Source: Zoroaster sp. YZ-2022 (Eukaryota > Echinodermata > Asteroidea > Forcipulatida > Zoroasteridae). From it: 64,000 nucleotides of DNA. The DNA lies in assembly GCA_029582265.1 (NCBI GenBank), contig CM055816.1, positions 96,684,809-96,748,808 of the forward strand, in the 5' to 3' direction. The position numbers and the translations under genes are program-made. The notes below the pieces were generated by a model that was not told the origin of the DNA, searched no databases, and saw nothing but the letters and a program-made list of their open reading frames with translations. Positions 55,984 through 64,000 of this stretch are shown in pieces (position 1 is the stretch's first letter; each line of letters starts with the position of its first letter).

Positions 55984-58635
55984 ATGGCGTCTCCAACTGC
56001 AGATCTCAGTGAATTTTCGTGTGAAGATCTAGCCACTTTTCTACGGAAAAATGATATTGATGAGGAAATCACTCTAAAATTCGAAGGTAAGCACAGTCAC
56101 TTTAGATATCAGAGTTGATTTTGTTAGTGAACTCTAGGTCGTCGTATCAAAGCAAAGAATAAATAGGCCAGGCCAGGGATAGCCCCAGCCCAGCTCAGTC
56201 GGGCCTGAATCATGGCAGTGTAGGCCTAACTGTTGTATTAGAGAGGTCGACACTTTTTGGGTTTTCTTGTCCAAATATGACAAATTTGGTATCGTTGGAA
56301 AGAGCTTCAAAAGAGATAGCCAACAGTGCCAATTATAGCTCTATATCTTGAAGTATGGTCAGGATTTGATCTATTAAAGCGGCGCGTACGGGCCTATTTT
56401 GTCTGAATAGTGAAAGTGTGTGAAAGTGCATACATCTAGGTCTCACTTTTACAGTTAGGCCTACACTGTTAAAATAAATGCCAATATTTTGATTGCCGGG
56501 TTTAAACGTTAGGCCCTAGGTCTATTCAAGAATTGTTCAAGTAGGACTCGAACCTAACTTAGCAGTTAGGGCTCAGTGTTGCTAGTATTTGCTTGGCCAA
56601 CAATGTTTTGAATAAACTATGTCATGATGTCTTTAAGTTATGTTATTGTTAGTACATACAGTGCAGCTTGTATTGGCCGCTAAGTGTGCATTACATAGGC
56701 CTATGCCTATTTCTTATAATTATCTAACAAGCATGCATTTCATTTCTTACACATGTAGCTGAAGGCATCTGTGGAGAAGTGCTTCCTTTGTCTATGTCTG
56801 AACTACTGCAGTTGGCACCAAGGATTGGACCCCGCCGTATTCTTCAAAAGCGAATACCTCAGCTACTTGGCACAATGGTTAGATACATGGCAATATAGGT
56901 TGGCCTTTCCAAAAAAATATTTCTAGGTTCCTGCTAGTGAAAAATCCAAAAATTGCAGTGCACAGACGATGCATTCATATTTAGCTGTTTTAGAGACTGC
57001 TCCCCTCCATTTCAGACAATAAATGTTGTTGGTTCCCATTTATACCCTCTGTAGCTGAGTCCTTCAGTAAAACCTGTGCTATATGAGTATAAGGAATTTG
57101 TGATCTTTTTCTTAATAATAATAATAATAATAATAATAATGTGTGGATTTATATAGCGCACGTATCCACCAACTAAGTGGTGCTCAAGGCGCATTATATT
57201 ATTATCCCTGCTCATAAGGCTCATAAATCATTCCTGAAACCATCTCAGCTCCCTGGGGAGTATACAGCTCAATTGATGCCATTTCTAGCGCATATAGAGC
57301 AAACCAACTCTGCCTTCACAGGTACCCATTTAACCCCTGGGTGGAGAGAAGCAATTATGATTAAGTGTCTTGCTCAAGGACACAAGTGTCACGGCTGTGA
57401 TTCGAACCCACATTATGTTGCTAACACCAGAACTTGAATCCGGTAAGCTAGACCGCTCGGCCACGACACCCCACATCTTAGGCAGATGATGATCTTGAAG
57501 TCATAATGCAGATAGACAAGATCCTTAATAAAAGGCTAAAGAATGTGCAACTGATCAGAGTGATTGAGGTAAGAATATCATGTAAAGTATTTCAGCTCAA
57601 AGTAACATGCCAGGGCTTGAGGTAGAATTGTTAGCAAGTAAAGCACCTACATTTGGGAATCTTTTATGATATTCCAATTACATTTCTGAACAGGGCGTAA
57701 CTCTCGTAAAGCTGTCTGTAAAGCAGAAACTTTTGGTTGACAAATTTTGTTGCTTAGCAAAAAGTAGCGGGGAACTAGTTACAAGCAATACACATTATGA
57801 CATTTTGCTGGTAACCTCATTCTGCTAAGCAATGTTTTCTGTGCATGGCAAATTTGTGTGCTTAGCAGCTCCATGAAATTGGGCCTGTGCATCATGTGAA
57901 CTGAAACTGGAAGGGCAATATTTGATGGCAGCATACAAGAACAGTGTGAGTTTCTCCCTTTTGTATGCCTGCCAGTAACCATTGTTTCCTTCTCTTATTC
58001 TCTATACTTCATTAATTAAATTAAATTTGACATGATGCTGTGCATTTACGAATGGTTAGAGAAAAATAAAACAATTACATAATTTGTTGGTTGCCATGGT
58101 GCTGAGGAAATTGTGAAAAGAATGTTGAAAAATGTTCTCAGTCAATTGATCTTTCTTTTTAAAATGGTATGTTCCAGCTGCATCCTTGGTCTTGCGCAGA
58201 TTAGAATTGGAGACCAAATCTTGTTGAATGTCTGATTGAAATAGCCACGACTTGAAGCTGTGTGTTAAAAAACCATGCCTTTTTAAATGTTTTTTTCAGG
58301 TACAAGATTCATCACCGACAGAGGCTGTTCAGCAGCATGTCTCGAAATCTACTGCTCCAAACGTGATAATTATCATGGATGATGGAGATCAGCCAACAAG
58401 TGCCCATGTGACTGCATATGGACGTACTCTCTGTCAGATCACAGGTGATGACCTAACCAAGCGCTGCCTACTATTGCTCATGGCAGTGTATTTTATCAGT
58501 GATTTGCATTATCCACCATGTTCTAACATCACTTTGAAATTTTTGGAAGCCTATTTCTTGCGGAAAAACCTTAAAGACATCCCAAAGTCAAACAAAACAC
58601 TTGCAACCAAGGCCGGACTTGACAATGGGCACTAA
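55984..58635 (+). CDS. Four-exon SAM-like domain protein inside the TIR element
   Basis: Exons 55984-56086, 56759-56877, 57482-57568 and 58300-58635 join in one frame (phases 1, 0, 0) to give about 214 aa ending TAA. Donors are GTAAGC, GTTAGA (weak) and GTAAGA; acceptors are CATGTAG, ATCTTAG and TTTTTTCAG. Residues about 8-72 look like a SAM domain (FSCEDLATFLRKNDIDEE, then LLQLAPRIGPRRILQKRIPQ). The C-terminal part has RCLLLLMAVYFISDLHYPP, a hydrophobic motif I associate from memory with uncharacterised SAM-containing proteins in fish. SAM domains mediate protein or RNA binding; the role here is unknown. ATGG in AAGATGG context supports the start. No stops or frameshifts. A SINE sits 11 bases before the third exon and may affect its splicing. 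Confidence 0.72.
57115..57470 (-). mobile_element. tRNA-Leu-derived SINE, copy C
   Basis: Near-identical to copy A in head (CAA anticodon loop), body and (ATT)n tail, without A's internal duplication. It lies in the second intron of the SAM-like gene and ends 11 bases before the exon at 57482. Confidence 0.9.
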
Positions 58636-60109
58636 ACCAGATGTAAGTGGAAAAGGTATCCTGTCACTTTGTGTGTTTGCATGATTGATACTCTATTCTA
58701 CTATTTAAATTTCAGTATCAAAAATCAATAACGGGACTCATCATAATTTGTTTTTCAACATTATTGATTTCAGTTGCATCATTTGTTTTAAGACCAAATG
58801 GAGAAGTCGAGACGATGTTTTATAAGGGAACATTTTAAAATTGAAGCATGCCCTTTGTGTTCTTTTCAGTGACAAATTTTCGGATCATAATTTTGTTAAA
58901 GTTGCTCGGTTAAAAGTTGGAGTACATGAAGTTTTGTATTACCATATGTTAAGAGTTAAAAAGTGTTATTAAGTTAAACTTTTATATAGAGATTGTGCTT
59001 TTCTTATTAATGTAATGAGTCACAAGGCCAAAGGGAGATTTAAGACATGTTGCTAAAAAAGGCTTATAATAATCATGGGATTTGCCATCATTGCATGGGA
59101 GTAGTGGAAGTTATTTGACTTGCAGGGGAGGAGAACCATTTATCAGTGAGGGAAAATTTAGATCTGCTGTATGTGTATAATGCCTCAATAGTGAACCAGG
59201 CTTCTGAAAAAACAAAATTACAATTTACATTATTCTTAGGGTCTTAATTACTCTTACTGATATTTATGTATGTTAACTGTTTTAAAGTTTTTTCCTGCAT
59301 ATTATAAGACCATTTATTTACGATCTTTAGGTACTCCTATACAACGTGTATAGGTGATGTACCCCCGAAAAAAGAAAACAAGTTGTCACCTATGGACGGG
59401 AGTGAATTTCGAAAAAGGCTTCCATTTCTTGTCTAAAGATCTTGGCCCAATTTGATTGAGCTGCTTATAAGTAAAAACAATTTAAGCCCTGAAGAGATTC
59501 TGCTTAGCAAAATCAGTTTACCATCCAAAATATCATGTAGAGTATTCAATATGTGAATGCATACTATTTGCTTAGCGAGTAAATGTGTTAAGCAATTTTT
59601 TTCTGATTGGCTGCAGATCTATGAAATTGGGTCCTTGTTTTGAGTTTAGAAAATATTCTTAATTATATAGGCAAGGTATGTGGTTATATCACTGTTTTAG
59701 TAATCTTTGAAACATTTTGTCTAGAATATTGGATTGGATCGAGTTATCAGCATGAACATCATTAGTTGTATTTACAGTTATGATGATGTAACAAAAGTAC
59801 CAAAGTCGTCAAAATTTAGAACATTTTTCACAGAGCAATAGTCCATTTCTTGTCATTTGTTCTACATATTTCCTTTTGCAAATAATTTACAAAAAAATAT
59901 TTATTCTCCCTTGATGGTCTTTTAGCTTCCAGTTCTTGCCATTTAATCAAAAATATTGTTTAACTTTTTAAAATTTTATTTTGATGTTTTAAAAACATGA
60001 TGAATAAAAGATTATAAAGAAGAAGAATTTAAGATTCGTTTAAACGAATTCTAACCATGTATTCAGTCTTTTCTGTGCCTTTTCTCCAGAGCAAGCATCC
60101 AAGGTACCT
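58636..60109. other. 3' flank of the SAM-like gene within the TIR element
   Basis: A possible polyadenylation signal AATAAA lies near 60003. No further exon is recognised. Confidence 0.4.
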
Positions 60110-60718
60110 GAGGTATTATACAACAACTGACATCAAGTGATAGAGGCAGCTGAGCTGCAGGTCATTTGTTAGACATGACCTTTGATGAGCACCTGCCACT
60201 GAAGTGCAAAAGCACCTCATGTGTTCATAGTCTTGGCACAGGTGCTAGTCGCCACGTATTTCCACTAGCACTTACTAGCCACTAGCACTATTTTGTCCCA
60301 AAATCATGAACACATGAGGTGTGTTTCCACTTCAGCAGCTGAGGTGTTTGTCAAGCAGCTCCACCACTAGCACATGAACTGCAAGATTTGCATAATGCCT
60401 CAGTTACTAGTGGTAATTTGACACTTCAAGTGCAAGCGCATATACAGCTGAAGTGAAAGTAGTCATGCAGTTAATGTGCAAGTAACATCACATGAAAAAC
60501 ACCTCATTTAGTTGAGGTGCAAACGCACCTCATGTGTTCATGATTTTGGGACAAAAACGTGCTAGTGGACATGTGCTAGTTGTTTAAGTGCTAGTGAACT
60601 TCCCACTAACACCTCAACTGTCTCAGGTGTATCTGTTCATAAGCCTCAAGTGTTCATGATTTTGGGACAAAAAGGTGCTAGTGCACAGGTGCATGATGTG
60701 CAGTCACTTTTTACAGTG
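60110..60718. repeat. Right subterminal motif array
   Basis: Repeated GCACCTCATGTGTTCATG, ATTTTGGGACAAAAA, GTGCTAGTG and CACTAGCAC words in both orientations. The ACCTCATG/CTTGAGGT core is shared with the left array. Confidence 0.75.
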
Positions 60719-60854
60719 TAGGCATAATATGGATAGTCTCTCGGATCTTGTGCGCTCTGGATTACTTTGGTCTTAGGCGAACTATTATTATGGGGTGAGG
60801 TGGGTGGTTCCCATTTCTATCCCCTCATAGGGAGGGGATAGGTGGGGATGGGGG
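60719..60854. other. Spacer between the TIR element and the 7SL repeat
   Basis: A G-rich patch (GGGGATAGGTGGGGATGGGG) lies at 60835-60855. Nothing else. Confidence 0.4.
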
Positions 60855-60944
60855 AGGAGTTCCCTTATTTCCTTTATGTTTAAAAATGAGGGACTGCTAG
60901 TACATGTGTGTTTTGTGGGGGCACAAAGAGGGAAAGAAAAAAAA

Positions 60945-61192
60945 GAAGAGTTGGGTCTCACCTTATTGTCCAGGCTGTGTGTCGTCACCTATTCTCGGCT
61001 GCAATCCCGTTTCTGTTCCACACGGGGACTTTTGCCTGCTGCGTTTCCGCCCTGGGCCGGTTCGTCCCTCTTCAATCAACCTGGTCGTCCCAACCACCGC
61101 TGAGCTAACCATGTTAATGCCGAGTTTAACGTGGACACACCAGGGCTCCGGCTTCCAAAGTCACTGGATTACAGGCGCACGCCACGACGGCC
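60945..61192 (-). ncRNA. 7SL (SRP) RNA-derived sequence with internal deletion
   Basis: On the minus strand it starts GGCCGTCGTGGCGTGCGCCT and GTAATCCAG, matching the 7SL 5' domain. It then passes through GTGTGTCCACG, CTCGGCATTAACATGGT, the helix-8 region GAACCGGCCCAGGGCGGAAA and CGCAGCAGG, then GGGATTGCAGCC, AGCCTGGACAATAAGGTGAG and a T-run. These follow the known order of metazoan SRP RNA: 5' Alu domain, S domain with SRP54-binding helix 8, then 3' Alu domain. About 50 bases are missing between the 5' domain and the S domain, so it is not a functional SRP RNA gene. Confidence 0.85.
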
Positions 61193-61401
61193 AACCGCGA
61201 AAAGCAGTAAATTTTAACTTCTTGTTCACAAAATCATTATAAAGATATCCAAAATACGTGGACACACCAGGGCTCCGGCTTCCAAAGTCACTGGATTACG
61301 GGCGCACGCCACGACGGCCAGCCGCGAAAAGCAGTAAATTTTAACTTCTTGTTCACAAAATCATTATAAAGATATCCAAAATAAATCATATAAATCATAT
61401 C

Positions 61402-61481
61402 GTCGTGGACAGCATTTGAACGTGCGCGGGTTACCCCACTGGATTTCAAGTCCAACACCTTAACCACTCAGCCACCACGAC
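61402..61481 (-). tRNA. tRNA-Ser (UGA)-like sequence, probable pseudogene/SINE head
   Basis: On the minus strand: acceptor GTCGTGG/CCACGAC (7 bp perfect), A-box-like TGGCTGAGTGGTTAAGG, anticodon loop with TGA between TTGGA and TCCA, a class II variable arm, and a B-box-like GTTCAAAT. The T stem is damaged (GCACG against GCTGT), so it is a tRNA-derived module rather than a working tRNA. Confidence 0.78.
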
Positions 61482-61613
61482 TGCGGATTGTAAAATTAAG
61501 AGAGAATACAGTTTTTCGTATCAACTTACAGAGGAAATTGACCGATGCTCACGTTAAATAAAGAAACTTACTCAGTACGGAATAATTGACCGACAGGTAC
61601 GGAAGTACTTTTT

Positions 61614-61958
61614 TTAAAATTCTAAACTCCTCAAAAAAGTTCGGAAACTCAAGTTTGACTGACGATTTCTCACTTGTTACCAACTCATTTTCCTTGCATT
61701 TGGTATAATTGGAAAGCCCTGTTATTCATCTTTACAATGATGTGTCATTTGTTATGATTACGCAATTGGGGGATGTGCAGCACCGGTGAATATGGGGGTG
61801 GGTGTAAAGTGAAATGTTGCAAAATGGCCCATCATTGTAAAGGTGAATAACTGGGCTTTCCAATGATACCAAATGCAAGGAAAATGAGTTGGTAACAAGA
61901 GAGAAATCATTAGTCAAACTTGAGTTTCCGAACATTTTTTGAGGAGTTTAGTTAAATT
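61614..61958. repeat. 345-bp foldback with arms of about 120 bp
   Basis: The left arm 61614-61741 (TTCTAAACTCCTCAAAAAAG onward) and the right arm 61827-61958 (ending ...TTTTGAGGAGTTTAG) are near-perfect inverted copies. Shared landmarks are ACTCAAGTTTGACT, TTACCAACTCATTTTCCTTG and AATTGGAAAGCCC/GGGCTTTCC. The spacer is about 85 bases. No coding capacity. Confidence 0.87.
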
Positions 61959-62456
61959 ATCTATCTTTATAATTCATTATCAGGGAAAGCGCGAACGCAG
62001 CCCCCACTATCAGAAATTGTACTGCCGAGTTCCCCACATTTGAGGGAATCGCAAAGGTCAACCCCGCCTGGTGTGCAATAGCCGAGCCTCACCTTGGGAG
62101 AATCGCCCGTTTGATCATGATATCTCCTGAGCCAGGTAAGTATGATTACAACAATGATTGTATGGGTGGTGCCTTTCAGGAGGGTGCAAGCTAACCATGG
62201 TATGTTCATTATGAACAAGCAGTCATCCGTTTTGACTAATTCACTGTGCGTGCATTTGTTACGTCTCCTATGCAAATTAGGAAGGTCAGAGGTAATTTTG
62301 AACACCGTGTCGAGTCCAGTTTATCGGATTCAAAACTTAACTCGACTTGAATCAACTCGGGTGAAACACCTGGGGATAGTCAAATCAAGCCGGCCATCTT
62401 GGTCAAGTCGAGTCACCTCGAGTGACGAGTTGGACACAATGAACCAGAATGTAGGG
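61959..62456. other. Intergenic stretch
   Basis: ACTCGA/TCGAGT words cluster at 62320-62430 and resemble those at 2340-2480. No gene is recognised. Confidence 0.35.
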
Positions 62457-62840
62457 TCGTTCCCTTATTTCCTTTATGCTAAAAAATGTACCACTATCTA
62501 AAAACACATCGCAACAATAGGGGTCATTAGTGGCTTATGTATGGGGGGGGGGGGGGCACAAAAAAGGAAAGAAAAAAGGAAGAGTTAGGTCTCACCTTAT
62601 TGTCCAGGCTGTGTGTCGTCACCTATTCTCGGCTGCAATCCCGTTACTGCTCCACACGGGGACGTTTCCGCCCTGGGCCGGTTCTTCCCTCTTCAGTCAT
62701 CCTGGTCGACCTAACCTCCGCCGAGCTAACCATGTTAATGCCGAGCTTAACGTGGACACCCGATTGTCAAAATAGCATTAAGATTATCAAAAAAAATCGT
62801 CATGGACAGGATTCGCACCTGCGCGGGTATCCCCATTGGT
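62457..62840 (-). repeat. Composite tRNA-Ser/7SL repeat, copy 3
   Basis: On the minus strand: the 3' part of a tRNA-Ser-like module (62840-62797, with GCGCAGGTGCGAATCCTG), a linker with GATAATCTTAATGCTATT, then 7SL from CAATCGGGTGTCCACG (62767) to GTGAGACCTAACTC (62580) and a T-run. It keeps a 7SL segment deleted in copy 2 (CAATCGGGTG) but lacks the 5' Alu domain and about 16 bases in helix 8. The plus-strand G-run at 62543-62557 is in the shared tail. Confidence 0.8.
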
Positions 62841-64000
62841 AAAACCAGTGGGGGCGTGGCTCAGTAGTTACCTGGGTGGTCTCAATCACTCAACAACAGT
62901 AGCCGATGAGGACACTTTAATCTTTTCTTTGTTCAGGACCCCACGCACCAAAGCTATCGAAACATCTATGGTGCGGGCCCTGTCCAAATTTCGCATGTGT
63001 CGGTGTGGTTGGCTAGAAACAGAGCAAAATACGATCACAAGCCGACCACACCGACTGCACTTTTAAATAACCTAAAATACTTTGTGTAGTGTCCTCATTG
63101 ACTACAGGACCTGTTTTCTCAAACCCCGTTTATTAGCTAACACCTTTAAATTTGCTAAAATTAGTCAAAGAAGGAAATTTTCTCCTTCTTCCTTTAAATT
63201 AGCTTAAATACGTCAAGGGAGAATTTTCTTTTCTCCTTCCTTTTAGAATTTTGACAAATTTGTTAATTTGTAAATTAGGTCAAGGGAGAAATTATTCTCC
63301 TCCCTTAAAATTAGACATTTCTTGTTTTCTTCTTCAAAGCGTTTAAACTGATTCACTCATTTTAATTGTAATTTATATTTTCTGTAATACGTGTATATTT
63401 TATTTATAAGAATAAAATATCTTTGAAAAGGTATCCCCATTGGTAAAACCAGTGCGGGCGTGGCTCAGTAGTTACCTGGGTGGTCTCAATCACTCAACAA
63501 CAGTAGCCGATGAGGACACTTTAATCTTTTTTGTTCAGGGCCCCACGCACCAAAGCAAAGCTATCCAGAAACATCTATGGTGCGGGCCCTATCCAAATTT
63601 CGCATGTCGGTGTGGTTGGCTAGAAACAGAGCAAAAATACGATCACAAGCCAACCACACCGACTGCACTTTTAAATAACCTAAAATCCTTTTGTAGTGTC
63701 CTCATTGGCTACAGGACCTGTTTTCTCAAACCTCGTTTATTAGCTAACACCTTTAAATTTGCTAAAATAAGTCAAAGAAGGAAATTTTCGCTTCTTCCTT
63801 TAAATTAGCTTAAATACGTCAAGAGAAATTTTCTTTTCTCCTTCCTTTAAATTTTGACAAATTTGTTAATTTGCTTAAATTAGGTCAAGGGAGAAATTCT
63901 TCTCCCTTAAAATTAGACTATTCTTGTTTTCTTCTTCTTCAAACCGTTTAAACTGATTCACTCCTTTTACTTGTAATTTATATTTTTCTGTAGTACGTGT
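62826..64000. repeat. Tandem duplication, 604-bp period (second copy cut by window end)
   Basis: GGTATCCCCATTGGTAAAAC begins at 62826 and again at 63430. Sequence between and after is highly similar to the end of the window, with small indels. Each unit has an A-box-like GGCGTGGCTCAGTAGTTA, an inverted pair GTCGGTGTGGTTGGCT/AGCC(G/A)ACCACACCGAC, a second pair GGTGCGGGCCC/GGGCCCCACGCACC, and ends in A/T-rich sequence with AATAAAATA. Open frames of about 76-122 codons run through it but differ between units. The unit boundary falls inside the tRNA-like module of copy 3. Confidence 0.85.

Larger units (their letters stand above)
54435..60718. mobile_element. 6,284-bp TIR element with subterminal arrays and a spliced SAM-like gene
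   Basis: TA lies at 54433-54434 and 60719-60720. The ends are inverted over about 33 bp with three mismatches; the outer 17 (CACTGTAAAAAGTGACT) are identical. Inside each end lie arrays of CACTTGAGGTGCA / CACCTCATGTGTT-type motifs (to about 55450 at the left, from about 60110 at the right). The centre carries a four-exon gene (55984-58635) and a nested SINE. No transposase is recognised, so it is either non-autonomous with captured cargo or uses an unrecognised transposase. Confidence 0.8.
60855..61481 (-). repeat. Composite tRNA-Ser/7SL repeat, copy 2 (most complete)
   Basis: On the minus strand, in order: a full tRNA-Ser-like module (61481-61402), an A/T-rich linker, a 7SL-like module and a T-run terminator (about 60944-60937). 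A further shared tail includes TTTGTGCCCCC and reaches at least the TTCCCTTATTTCCTTTATG block at 60859, which copy 3 also has at 62460. A 127-bp segment (linker plus 7SL 5' part) is tandemly duplicated at 61129-61255 and 61256-61382. The shared tail beyond the terminator means copying involved DNA or a longer transcript. Confidence 0.8.

Noticed and set aside
60945..61192. Functional SRP RNA gene
   Set aside because: About 50 bases between the 5' domain and the S domain are missing and the 5' part is duplicated.
60876..63808. Frames of 66-122 codons across the 7SL and 604-bp repeats
   Set aside because: They overlap structured-RNA-derived sequence and change frame between copies.

Overview
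This is a eukaryotic nuclear window: A+T-rich, with spliced genes and dense mobile DNA. Penelope-like and LINE retroelements, tRNA-derived SINEs, many short inverted-repeat elements and an echinoderm-densovirus-like insertion together suggest a marine invertebrate, perhaps a deuterostome. No gene in the window fixes the taxon. Two 500-base assembly gaps are present (19336-19835 and 39184-39683). Few conventional host genes are visible; most coding signal comes from mobile or captured genes and their relics.

Layout. 0-4 kb: a minus-strand gene with small exons, all joined by phase-1 introns, and a 12-copy 36-bp minisatellite in an optional exon. 4.6-7.1 kb: a Penelope-like element (reverse transcriptase plus GIY-YIG) with inverted ends, hammerhead-like motifs and a 13-bp target duplication. 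7.1-13.7 kb: repeat families, a nested LINE relic and a long AAT tract. 14.0-15.1 kb: a frameshifted aminergic-type GPCR. 15.7-19.3 kb: several inverted-repeat elements. 20.8-24.0 kb: an endogenous parvovirus/densovirus-like insertion with an uninterrupted NS gene and a PLA2-bearing VP fragment arranged head to head. 25.1-29.1 kb: a 4-kb TIR element with arrays of TTCTATAGAA-like repeats. 31.4 kb: a 76-bp perfect palindrome. 32.6-34.0 kb: the 3' exons of a multi-exon gene. 36.8-37.7 kb: a TIR element full of GATCGATC repeats. 38-43.4 kb: an integrase-zinc-binding-like gene fragment, a broken pogo-like transposase and a LINE 3' end. 44-57 kb: three copies of a tRNA-Leu-derived SINE. 48.3-52.8 kb: a multi-exon gene broken by a SINE, a 1,028-bp TIR element, a stop and frameshifts. 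54.4-60.7 kb: a 6.3-kb TIR element carrying an apparently intact four-exon SAM-like gene. 60.9-64 kb: composite tRNA-Ser/7SL (SRP RNA)-derived repeats and a 604-bp tandem duplication.

The most notable signals are: (i) a repeat joining a tRNA-Ser-like module to a 7SL RNA-derived module, found at both ends of the window; (ii) the head-to-head viral NS/VP pair; and (iii) several TA-flanked TIR elements with subterminal motif arrays and non-transposase cargo. Exon boundaries were read by eye from splice consensus and phase agreement. No alignment or database search was run.
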